Part shown: positions 5,478 to 10,896 of the stretch, piece by piece
Numbering within the stretch: position 1 is the stretch's first letter
Layout: each line of letters starts with the position of its first letter
Assembly (NCBI GenBank): GCA_040880365.1
Contig: JBBDIO010000288.1
Location: 1 to 10,896 of the forward strand
Direction: 5' to 3'
Length of the DNA stretch: 10,896 nt
Origin: JBBDIO01 sp040880365
Lineage (GTDB): Bacteria > Chloroflexota > Anaerolineae > Caldilineales > Caldilineaceae
Position numbers and translations under genes: made by a program
The notes under the pieces: generated by a model
Told to the model about the DNA's origin: nothing
The model's input: the letters and a program-made list of their open reading frames with translations, nothing else
The model's database searches: none

Positions 5478-6815
5478 CTAGATAGGATCGTTGTCCAGTA
5501 CTTCCTGGCAAAGCTCATGCACCAGTTCCACGCCTTCATCGAAGCCAATCTCACCCGCCCACAAGAGTTGCAGGTTGTTGTTCATGGTGTCGACGAATTC
5601 CGATGTGCGACCGTTGGCCGGGCGATACCACGGCTCGGGGCCTTCGGGATAGGTCTCGGAGATTTGGCGGAAGATGCCGTGCATTTCTGCGAGCTGATCG
5701 CTTTCCCAGCAGTCGAAACGGCCACCGGGGCTACCGGCGCCGCCGAAGACATGCTCAATGCCATCTTCCTGCGTGGCATAGAAAGCCGTCACGTCGAACG
5801 CCTCGTTGGGATTGGCCGAGTTTCCGGTGACGCAGAAGCCGGCACCGGAAACCTGAGAACCGCGCATGCCGTCTGGGCCTTGCGGGAAGACGGTGGCATC
5901 CCATTCGAAGCTCCAGTCGGGTACACGTCCGAATTCGGCGATGAGGCCGGGCGTGGTGTTGAACATGCCCACATTGCCGGCAACAAAGTTCTCGCGTGTG
6001 TCGGTGCCGCAGATACAAGGATCGGCTTCGGCGGTGAAGCGCATGTCGTACATCCACTGCAGGGCCTGGCGCGAGTTGGGCTCGGCGAGCAGGCTGCGAG
6101 TGCCATCGGGCGAAAGCAGATCGCCGCCGAATGTGCGCAGGTAGGAGGGAATGTGCTCCTGGCCGCCACCGGAAAGGCGAATGCCCCAGGTCTCGGGCGC
6201 ATTGGTGAGTTCCTGCGCCGCCGCGGTCATGTCTTCGTATGTCCAGTCGGGGGTCGGCACATCGATACCCGCATTTTCGAACATGGTCTTGTTGTAGTAG
6301 AGGACGATGGTGCCGTAGTGCGCGTGGTTGGGGATGGCGTGGAGCTGACCATCCAGCGACAGCGCTTCCAGGAGTGAGGGCCAGAAGACCGAGGTGTCAT
6401 ACCCCTTGGCCGCGATAATGTCATCCAGGGGAATCATCACCCCGCGCGTCTTGTGTTCGGGCGGGTTGTTGAGATAGGTCCAGACCACATCGCCCACGGT
6501 GCCCGACGCCGCCATGGCGTAGACCTTGGGATACATTTCTTCGCCGGGGATTTCGTCAATCGCCAGCTTGACGCCAGGGTGTTGTTCTTCGAACAGGGGG
6601 ACGCGCTGCTTGTGCCAGTCGGCATGGGAACCCAGGCGCGAGTGGAAAATCAGTTCAACGTCTTCGCCGCTGGGAGCAGGCGCTTCACCGCCCGTAGCGG
6701 CCGGTGCGGTTGACCCCTGGGGTGCGGTAGGCCCACACGCAGCCAACAATGCACCAGAGATTACCGCGGATGTTCCGAGCAGAAAATTACGTCGGGACAG
6801 TCTTGAATCTGTCAT
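5478..6815 (-). CDS. Carbohydrate ABC transporter substrate-binding lipoprotein (SBP family 1)
   Basis: The 445-residue protein has a combined Tat/lipoprotein signal: SRRNFL at residues 7-12, a hydrophobic segment (13-26), and the lipobox LLAAC with Cys27, followed by an Ala/Pro/Gly/Thr-rich linker to about residue 50. The mature part has family-1 features: a strand VELIF, then a helix with HKQRVPLFEEQHPGVKLAI, a GDVVWTY strand, LYYNKTMFENAGIDVPTPDWTYEDM (typical hinge and cleft region), and FVAGNVGMFNTTPG. It should deliver a sugar or sugar acid to the two permeases upstream. I chose the ATG at 6815-6813 because AGGAGG sits nine bases upstream and the signal starts there. A longer reading up to 6926 crosses the leader. 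The gene has a 276-base upstream region of its own, which would allow higher expression than the permeases. Confidence 0.92.
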   Translation of the reverse strand: MTDSRLSRRNFLLGTSAVISGALLAACGPTAPQGSTAPAATGGEAPAPSGEDVELIFHSRLGSHADWHKQRVPLFEEQHPGVKLAIDEIPGEEMYPKVYAMAASGTVGDVVWTYLNNPPEHKTRGVMIPLDDIIAAKGYDTSVFWPSLLEALSLDGQLHAIPNHAHYGTIVLYYNKTMFENAGIDVPTPDWTYEDMTAAAQELTNAPETWGIRLSGGGQEHIPSYLRTFGGDLLSPDGTRSLLAEPNSRQALQWMYDMRFTAEADPCICGTDTRENFVAGNVGMFNTTPGLIAEFGRVPDWSFEWDATVFPQGPDGMRGSQVSGAGFCVTGNSANPNEAFDVTAFYATQEDGIEHVFGGAGSPGGRFDCWESDQLAEMHGIFRQISETYPEGPEPWYRPANGRTSEFVDTMNNNLQLLWAGEIGFDEGVELVHELCQEVLDNDPI

Positions 6816-6830
6816 GAAAGGTTTCCTCCT
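6813..6830 (-). promoter_or_regulatory. Perfect Shine-Dalgarno and start of the binding-protein gene
   Basis: AGGAGG (6830-6825) precedes the ATG (6815-6813) by nine bases. It decides the start against a 37-codon longer reading and predicts high translation, as usual for binding proteins. Confidence 0.8.
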
Positions 6831-7091
6831 GTGGATTACGAACAGATACGGCTCAATACTTAGAAGTGTACTTAATACTGTGAGTAGTACGCATACAGGG
6901 AAAGCGGCCGAGCTTACATCTTGCAAGGGTGATGAGTCGCGGGGAGAATCATCACATTTTGTTTGAGGAAAGGCCGGCTATATTCGGGACGTCTGACCAC
7001 ACCAGCCACAACAGACCTTATCCGCAAAATGCGGGACAGGTTGCGTCTGGCAATGCACGCCAGGCACGAATCCGCGTTGGGCAGGTGCAGA
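6816..7091 (-). other. Leader/intergenic region between MalG-like permease and binding protein
   Basis: This 276-base stretch has no convincing gene. It contains an inverted repeat GTGATGA/TCATCAC (6929-6955), a direct repeat TACTTA/TACTTA with a 12-base period (6857-6874), and short hairpins near 7023-7075. None of the hairpins has a U-tract, so I see no clear terminator. I could not assign a good -35/-10 pair. The position suggests a separate promoter or processing region for the binding protein. Confidence 0.5.
6929..6955. promoter_or_regulatory. Candidate operator palindrome upstream of the binding protein
   Basis: Perfect 7-bp arms GTGATGA (6929-6935) and TCATCAC (6949-6955) are separated by 13 bases, about 115 bases before the binding-protein start. 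The left half with its preceding G reads GGTGA, the same core as in the palindrome below the permease promoter. Arm spacing differs between the two sites, so a shared regulator is only a possibility. Confidence 0.35.
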
Positions 7092-8006
7092 TCAGCCTTT
7101 GATGCCGGTCATGACGATACCACGCACAAAATAGCGTTGGGCAGCGAAGAAGAGCAGAATGATGGGGGCGGTCATCATGACGCTGGCTGCCATGAGCAGA
7201 TGCTCATTGTGTTCGGAGGCATCGGCGTTGCTCTGTACTGCCTGAAAGTAGCGGATGCCGATGGCTACTGTGAACTTGGACGTGCTGTTGATGAAAATGA
7301 AGGGTTCCAGAAACGCATCCCACCGCCCCATAAAGGTGAGGATCGCAGCAGTTGCCAGGGCAGGAATGGACAATGGCATGAGAATCTGCCAGAAGATGCG
7401 CAGATAGCCCGCGCCGTCGATGCGCGCGGCTTCGTCCAGGTCTTTGGGGATGGTCATGAAGAACTGACGCAGCAAGAAAATCAGGAATGCGCCCCCGCCA
7501 AAGAACGAAGGCACAATCAGGGGATAGAAGGTGTCGAGCCAGCCCATGCGTGAGAACATGAGATACAGGGGAATCAGGGTAACTTCGACGGGCAGCATCA
7601 TGGTGCTGAGTGTGATCATAAATAAAACGTTGCGCCCGGGATAGCGGAAACGGGCAAATGAATAGGCCACAATCGCGGCGGACATCACCCCACCCAGGGT
7701 GCCGACAATTGCGACGTAGAAGGAGTTCCAGAGCCAGGTACCAAAAGCGACCTTTTCGAATACTTGCAGGTAGTTTTGGGGTTGAGGAGATGTGGGAATC
7801 CAGGTGGGGGGATACATAAAGAGCTCACTGGGTGTCTTCAGCGATGACAATACCGTATAGATAAACGGCAACATGAAGACGAAAGAGGAACCCAGGACGA
7901 CGACGTATAAAATGGCGCGTCCGATTAAGCGACGGGTCCTGGCGGAAAAGAATGTGGGAACGCTTACCGAGCTGGTGTCGCGTCGGGTCAGAGTTTCGCC
8001 TGCCAT
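7092..8006 (-). CDS. Carbohydrate ABC transporter permease, MalG-like
   Basis: The 304-residue inner-membrane protein is of the MalG/UgpE type (CUT1 family). After a short charged N-terminus there is a first membrane segment at about residues 30-53. A periplasmic stretch with PPTWIP and NYLQVF follows, typical of MalG-type subunits, then five further membrane segments. The cytoplasmic EAA loop reads DEAARIDGAG (residues 191-200) and continues to about Pro211; it docks the ATPase. The C-terminus VRGIVMTGIKG is characteristic of the subfamily. The ATG directly abuts the TAA of the MalF-like gene, with GGGGAG nine bases before it inside that gene, so the two are translated together. No ATP-binding subunit is present in the window; a shared MsmK/UgpC-type ATPase elsewhere is likely. 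Confidence 0.93.
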   Translation of the reverse strand: MAGETLTRRDTSSVSVPTFFSARTRRLIGRAILYVVVLGSSFVFMLPFIYTVLSSLKTPSELFMYPPTWIPTSPQPQNYLQVFEKVAFGTWLWNSFYVAIVGTLGGVMSAAIVAYSFARFRYPGRNVLFMITLSTMMLPVEVTLIPLYLMFSRMGWLDTFYPLIVPSFFGGGAFLIFLLRQFFMTIPKDLDEAARIDGAGYLRIFWQILMPLSIPALATAAILTFMGRWDAFLEPFIFINSTSKFTVAIGIRYFQAVQSNADASEHNEHLLMAASVMMTAPIILLFFAAQRYFVRGIVMTGIKG

Positions 8007-8939
8007 TTAGTCATTCTCCCCTGCGTAATATACCCACTTGCGGGATGCCTGGAACTGGACGAAGGTCAAGATCAGCATGATGGCGAAGAAAATCCAGGCC
8101 AGGGCCGAGGCGTATCCCATTTCGAAATAGCGGAATGCCCGTGTGTAGATATGCAGCGCGTAGAACCATGTGGCATAGGCAGGGCCACCCTGGGTTGCCA
8201 CGAACGCGGCGGCAAAGACTTTGAGCGCGCCGATGATGCCCAGAACCATGTTGAAGAAAATGGTGGGGGTGAGCATGGGCAGCGTCACATTCCAGAACTT
8301 GGACATGGTGCCTGCGCCGTCGATGCTGGCGGCTTCATACAGCTCCTGCGGCACGCCCTGCAAACCTGCCAAGAAGATAAGCATAGAGTTGCCACCAATG
8401 GCGCCCCACATTGCCATGATCACCAATCCCCAGAATGCCCAGTTGGGATCGCGGAACCAGCCCGGCGCAGGATCGGCACCAAACCAGGAGCGCAGCATGT
8501 GATTAATAGGCCCCACATCGGGGTTGAAGAGCCACGCCCAAAGGACGGCGGCCGCCACAATCGGCGTCAGATGGGGGAGGAAGAAGAAGGTCCGATAGAG
8601 TGCTGTGCCTTTCAGGCCCTGGTTGAGACTGATGGCAGCCAGAAGCGAACCGAGTAGCGAAAAGGGAACGAGGATCAACGCATATTTGAAGGTCAGCATC
8701 ATGGACGGCCAAAAGAGGCGGTCGCGCGTAAAAATATCGGTGAAGTTCTTCAACCCGATAAAGTCTGGCGTGTTGACAATGTCATACCTGGTGAAACTCA
8801 GATAGCCAGATGTTACCATAGGACCGGCGATAAATGCTATCAGGCCGATTATCCAGGGGGAAAGCAATAAATAGCCTGCTATCGCCTCGCGATGGCGCAA
8901 AGCAAGAGGTGCTCTCGGCGAGAGCGCGCGTATACTCAT
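8007..8939 (-). CDS. Carbohydrate ABC transporter permease, MalF-like
   Basis: This 310-residue protein is of the short MalF/UgpA type. The first membrane segment (residues 21-46) carries the common YLLLSPWIIGLIAF pattern and is followed by LSFTRYDI and FIGLKNFTDIF. Five more segments follow. The EAA loop reads YEAASIDGAG (201-210) and ends near Pro221. A GGPAYAT motif (251-257) is typical of the family. I prefer the ATG at 8939-8937, with GAGGAAGG nine bases upstream, to a TTG two codons earlier that sits too close to that site. It forms a heterodimer with the MalG-like subunit and is the first gene after a strong promoter. A short inverted repeat (GCTCTC/GAGAGC, 8911-8925) near the start could fold over early codons of the message. 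Confidence 0.93.
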   Translation of the reverse strand: MSIRALSPRAPLALRHREAIAGYLLLSPWIIGLIAFIAGPMVTSGYLSFTRYDIVNTPDFIGLKNFTDIFTRDRLFWPSMMLTFKYALILVPFSLLGSLLAAISLNQGLKGTALYRTFFFLPHLTPIVAAAVLWAWLFNPDVGPINHMLRSWFGADPAPGWFRDPNWAFWGLVIMAMWGAIGGNSMLIFLAGLQGVPQELYEAASIDGAGTMSKFWNVTLPMLTPTIFFNMVLGIIGALKVFAAAFVATQGGPAYATWFYALHIYTRAFRYFEMGYASALAWIFFAIMLILTFVQFQASRKWVYYAGEND

Positions 8940-9061
8940 GGACAATAACCTTCCTCACGGGCTGAAATGCCGAAACAAACGGCACAGTGCGATGGGCCTG
9001 GCATCTTGGGATTCAATTTTCAAACAATGGAATTGTTTACTGGGATATGCTGTGTAAATTT

Positions 9062-9087
9062 GGTGACGCCCTGGGTGAGACGTCACC
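9062..9087. promoter_or_regulatory. Compound palindrome just downstream of the promoter (candidate operator)
   Basis: GGTGACG (9062-9068) and CGTCACC (9081-9087) form perfect 7-bp arms. Nested inside is a second palindrome GGTGA-gacg-TCACC (9074-9087). There are thus three GGTGA-type half-sites, two of them direct repeats with 12-base periodicity. The element starts about eight bases after the -10 hexamer, so it overlaps the expected transcript start, a usual place for a repressor. A 5' mRNA hairpin is the alternative. Confidence 0.5.
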
Positions 9088-9094
9088 GTTCGAC

Positions 9095-9124
9095 AGTATA
9101 GCATCTTCCAATTGGGCGTGTCAA
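9095..9124 (-). promoter_or_regulatory. Sigma70-type promoter for the permease operon
   Basis: On the minus strand the -35 is TTGACA (9124-9119, full consensus) and the -10 is TATACT (9100-9095, five of six), with an 18-base spacer. It lies 156 bases before the MalF-like ATG, after the deacylase gene, and marks the start of a separate transcription unit. Confidence 0.75.
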
Positions 9125-9146
9125 ACCGAAAGACGAACTTGTCCCA

Positions 9147-9167
9147 CCGGCGTGAGGACGTCGCCGG
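9147..9167 (-). terminator. Hairpin three bases after the deacylase stop, possible terminator without U-tract
   Basis: CCGGCG (9147-9152) and CGCCGG (9162-9167) form a 6-bp GC stem with a 9-base loop immediately after the TAA at 9172-9170. The following bases (TGGGACAAG) are not U-rich, so intrinsic termination would be inefficient. Its place between a stop codon and a new promoter favours a terminator-like or message-end role. Confidence 0.35.
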
Positions 9168-9169
9168 GT

Positions 9170-10177
9170 TTAGGGCATGGCAAAGGGGCGCACCACAGTA
9201 ACTACACAGTCACCCTGGCGCGTGAGGGGGAACGCGCGCCGGCCCATGACCATGCCGTCGGTGGCAGCAACCACCGGCGTGGGGTCGCCAAACGGTTGTT
9301 CCAGACTGTGCAATTGACCTGCCATCTGGCCCGCCTGGATAGAATCGCCCAAATCGATAAATGGCTCAAAAATGCCGGAGCAGGGGGCCATGATATAGTC
9401 TGCCTGTTCGGTAGCGCCCACGATTTGGGGGGGCTGGGGCGGCGCTTCCACGTCACCGCCGAGGATCCCGTGCAGGCGCAGAACATTGTAGACGCCCTGG
9501 GACGTGATACGCAGAATCTCCGGTGTGAACATGCCTGCGCTGCCCATTTCCGTGCCCAATGTCACCTTGCCCAGCTTTTCGGCCAGCCCGGGCAATAGTC
9601 CCTGTCCACCGACATCGCGGTAGACGAAGACATAGGGCGCACCCCAGGCCACGCCCGCGGCGAGCATGTCTTGCATCTGTGTGGGATTTTCGACTTCGTG
9701 CATATTGACGGAGGGCAGAAAATGGAGCGAACGTCCGCCGGAATGGATGTCGATGACGATATCTGCCAGAGGAAAGAGATGGTGTGTGACGTAGTGGGCG
9801 ATGACGCTGGTGATGCTGCCGTTGGCGTCGCCGGGAAAGGCGCGATTCATGTTCATGCCGTCGCGGGGCGAAAGGCGCGTGCCGGCTTCGGCGGCTGGGC
9901 GGTTGAGCGTGGGCACAATGATAATGCGCCCATTTACCTGGGCGGGATCGACAGCCCGCACCAGGTTATTCAGCGTGACCGGCCCTTCGTATTCGTCGCC
10001 GTGGTTGCCGCCAAATAGCAATGCGGTTGGCCCGCTGCCATTGGCAATCACCGCGATGGGAATATATTCCGTTGCCCAACCGGCAAGGTTGTACGATTGG
10101 GGCACACCCAAAAAGCCAATTTGCTTGCCGGGTTGTGTGTAGTCAATAGATGTCCAGATTTGAGTTTCGCTGCTCAT
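9170..10177 (-). CDS. Succinylglutamate desuccinylase/aspartoacylase-family zinc deacylase (DoeB-like)
   Basis: The 335-residue cytosolic hydrolase is of the M14-like AstE/ASPA family. Zinc ligands are expected at His59 and Glu62 (GGNHGDEYEGP, 57-66) and His145 (DIHSGG, 143-148). Substrate-binding NMNRAFPG is at 109-116, and the catalytic Glu is Glu210 in GTEMG. The C-terminal 80 residues have a lipoyl/biotinyl-like beta pattern (APCSGIF, DLGDSIQAGQMAGQL). The opening with GFLGVP and the long GDEYEGP block resemble DoeB, the N-acetyl-diaminobutyrate deacetylase of ectoine breakdown, but no other ectoine gene is seen here. It lies 100 bases after a peptide-type ABC permease, so removal of an acyl group from an imported acylated amino acid is plausible. 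Start is ATG with only a weak ribosome site. Family is sure; substrate is inferred. Confidence 0.85.
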   Translation of the reverse strand: MSSETQIWTSIDYTQPGKQIGFLGVPQSYNLAGWATEYIPIAVIANGSGPTALLFGGNHGDEYEGPVTLNNLVRAVDPAQVNGRIIIVPTLNRPAAEAGTRLSPRDGMNMNRAFPGDANGSITSVIAHYVTHHLFPLADIVIDIHSGGRSLHFLPSVNMHEVENPTQMQDMLAAGVAWGAPYVFVYRDVGGQGLLPGLAEKLGKVTLGTEMGSAGMFTPEILRITSQGVYNVLRLHGILGGDVEAPPQPPQIVGATEQADYIMAPCSGIFEPFIDLGDSIQAGQMAGQLHSLEQPFGDPTPVVAATDGMVMGRRAFPLTRQGDCVVTVVRPFAMP

Positions 10178-10277
10178 GCGTTGTCACTTTGCTGTCTGAT
10201 TTTGCAGTTTATACATACTGCCTGGTTTTGGCGGCTGGATGAATGGTGCACATTGGTCTCTGTGTCGCGCGTCGCGT

Positions 10278-10896
10278 TTATATGCGCAGGCGCGGGTCGA
10301 GCGCGTCGCGCAGGCCGTCGCCCAGGAAATTGAAGGCGAGCACGGTCACCATAATGGCTAGCCCGGGGAAGATTGCCAGGCCCGGGGCCAGCTCCATATA
10401 GCGGCGACCCTGGCTGAGCATGAGTCCCCAGGCCGGGGTGGGGGGCTGGGTGCCCAGGCCGAGAAAACTGAGTCCGGCTTCGGCCAGAATTGCCAGCGAC
10501 AGGGACAGGGTTGCCAATACAATCAGGGGGGCCATGATATTGGGCAGCACATGGCGCAGGATGATGTGGCGTTCGCTGCCGCCGACCACGCGCGCGGCTT
10601 CGATATAGACTTCATTTTTGACGGTGAGGACTGAACTGCGCGCGACGCGGGCAAAGCTGGGCGAAAAGACTACTGCGATTGCCAGCATGGCGTTGGTGAG
10701 GCTGGGGCCGAGCAAACCGGCGATGACGATTGCCAACACGAGCGTAGGAAACGCAAAGATGATATCGACAATGCGCATGGCGATGCTGTCGAACTTGCCA
10801 CCCAGAAAGCCTGCCAGCACGCCGACGGCGACGCCGACGATGGATGCCAGACTCACAGCAACCAGCCCCACATAGAGAGATGTGCGCGCGCCGAAA
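10278..10896 (-). CDS. Peptide/nickel-type ABC permease, DppC/OppC-like, C-terminal part
   Basis: The reading frame is open to the right edge, so the N-terminus lies outside the window; an internal GTG at 10871 is not the true start. The visible part begins FGARTSLYVGL, the standard DppC segment that opens the BPD transmembrane domain. It continues through MRIVDIIFAFPTLVLAIVIAGLLGPS and has the EAA loop YIEAARVVGGSERHIILRHVLPN. It ends with AEAGLSFLGLGTQPPTPAWGLML and the terminal GDGLRDALDPRLR, all diagnostic for OppC/DppC/NikC permeases. It forms one half of an inner-membrane channel for di/oligopeptides or related solutes. It ends in TAA 100 bases before the deacylase. Its partner permease and ATPases should lie to the right. 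Confidence 0.95.
   Translation of the reverse strand, partial: FGARTSLYVGLVAVSLASIVGVAVGVLAGFLGGKFDSIAMRIVDIIFAFPTLVLAIVIAGLLGPSLTNAMLAIAVVFSPSFARVARSSVLTVKNEVYIEAARVVGGSERHIILRHVLPNIMAPLIVLATLSLSLAILAEAGLSFLGLGTQPPTPAWGLMLSQGRRYMELAPGLAIFPGLAIMVTVLAFNFLGDGLRDALDPRLRI

Larger units (their letters stand above)
8940..9169 (-). other. Promoter/leader region of the sugar-transport operon
   Basis: This 230-base stretch between the deacylase stop and the MalF-like start has no gene. From right to left it contains a GC hairpin (9147-9167), a sigma70-type promoter (9124-9095), a compound palindrome (9062-9087) and an A/T-rich leader (about 9000-9060) ending in the Shine-Dalgarno at 8956-8949. Confidence 0.7.

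Noticed and set aside
5415..6377. Plus-strand open frame running through the Ns and poly-C
   Set aside because: It includes untranslatable Ns and a poly-proline artefact and is antisense to the binding-protein gene.
6816..6926. 37-codon N-terminal extension of the binding protein
   Set aside because: A perfect Shine-Dalgarno and a normal Tat/lipoprotein signal start at 6815; the extension lies in the leader.
8911..8925. Small inverted repeat GCTCTC/GAGAGC as an operator
   Set aside because: It lies inside the MalF-like coding region and is only six bases per arm; chance or a weak mRNA fold is enough.
1..10896. CRISPR arrays, transposases, tRNA or rRNA genes, toxin-antitoxin or defence genes
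   Set aside because: I looked on both strands and saw no regular spaced repeats, transposase motifs, RNA-gene signatures or defence-type proteins.

Overview
The window is a one-directional block: every gene I can support lies on the minus strand, so transcription runs from high to low coordinates. It looks like a sugar-acid (hexuronate/aldonate-type) uptake and catabolism locus. Features that suggest a Chloroflexota bacterium (Caldilineae/Anaerolineae-like) are the moderately high GC, frequent GTG/TTG starts, and a substrate-binding lipoprotein with a twin-arginine plus lipobox signal and an Ala/Pro/Gly/Thr-rich linker. This taxonomic guess is inference only. A run of ten Ns next to a 15-C homopolymer at 5441-5465 shows that this is a scaffolded draft, probably metagenomic, and that the junction is not resolved.

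Layout in transcription order. (1) 10896-10278: the C-terminal part of a DppC/OppC-type peptide/nickel ABC permease, cut by the window edge. (2) 10177-9170: a DoeB-like zinc deacylase of the succinylglutamate desuccinylase/aspartoacylase family. It probably belongs with the peptide-type transporter rather than with the sugar genes. (3) A near-consensus sigma70 promoter (9124-9095) followed directly by a palindromic GGTGA/TCACC element. (4) 8939-7092: two carbohydrate ABC permeases (MalF-like, MalG-like) with abutting stop and start codons. (5) 6815-5478: a Tat-type lipoprotein substrate-binding protein with a perfect Shine-Dalgarno and its own 276-base leader. (6) An unresolved gap, then 5280-4066, an enolase-superfamily ManD/RspA-like dehydratase with altered active-site residues. 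(7) 3957-2947: a UxuA-type mannonate dehydratase. (8) 2950-2627: a small NIPSNAP-domain protein that overlaps uxuA. (9) 2524-1745: a tandem Rid/YjgF-like protein. (10) 1617-841: an SDR oxidoreductase. (11) 761-60: a cytosolic CBM9-like domain protein. (12) 63-1: the N-terminus of a nucleoside hydrolase, overlapping the previous stop by four bases.

A coherent reading is as follows. The ABC system imports a sugar acid or oligosaccharide, using an ATPase not encoded here. The SDR interconverts a keto-acid and an aldonate, and one or both dehydratases make a 2-keto-3-deoxy acid. The Rid, NIPSNAP, CBM9-like and nucleoside hydrolase proteins are accessory members with no obvious place in the classical glucuronate pathway. 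The most interesting points are the pairing of two unrelated mannonate-dehydratase families, the non-canonical active site of the ManD-like enzyme, and the regulatory palindromes in front of the transporter genes. I saw no RNA genes, CRISPR arrays or insertion sequences. No gene-free stretch exceeds 300 bases; the longest is 6816-7091.
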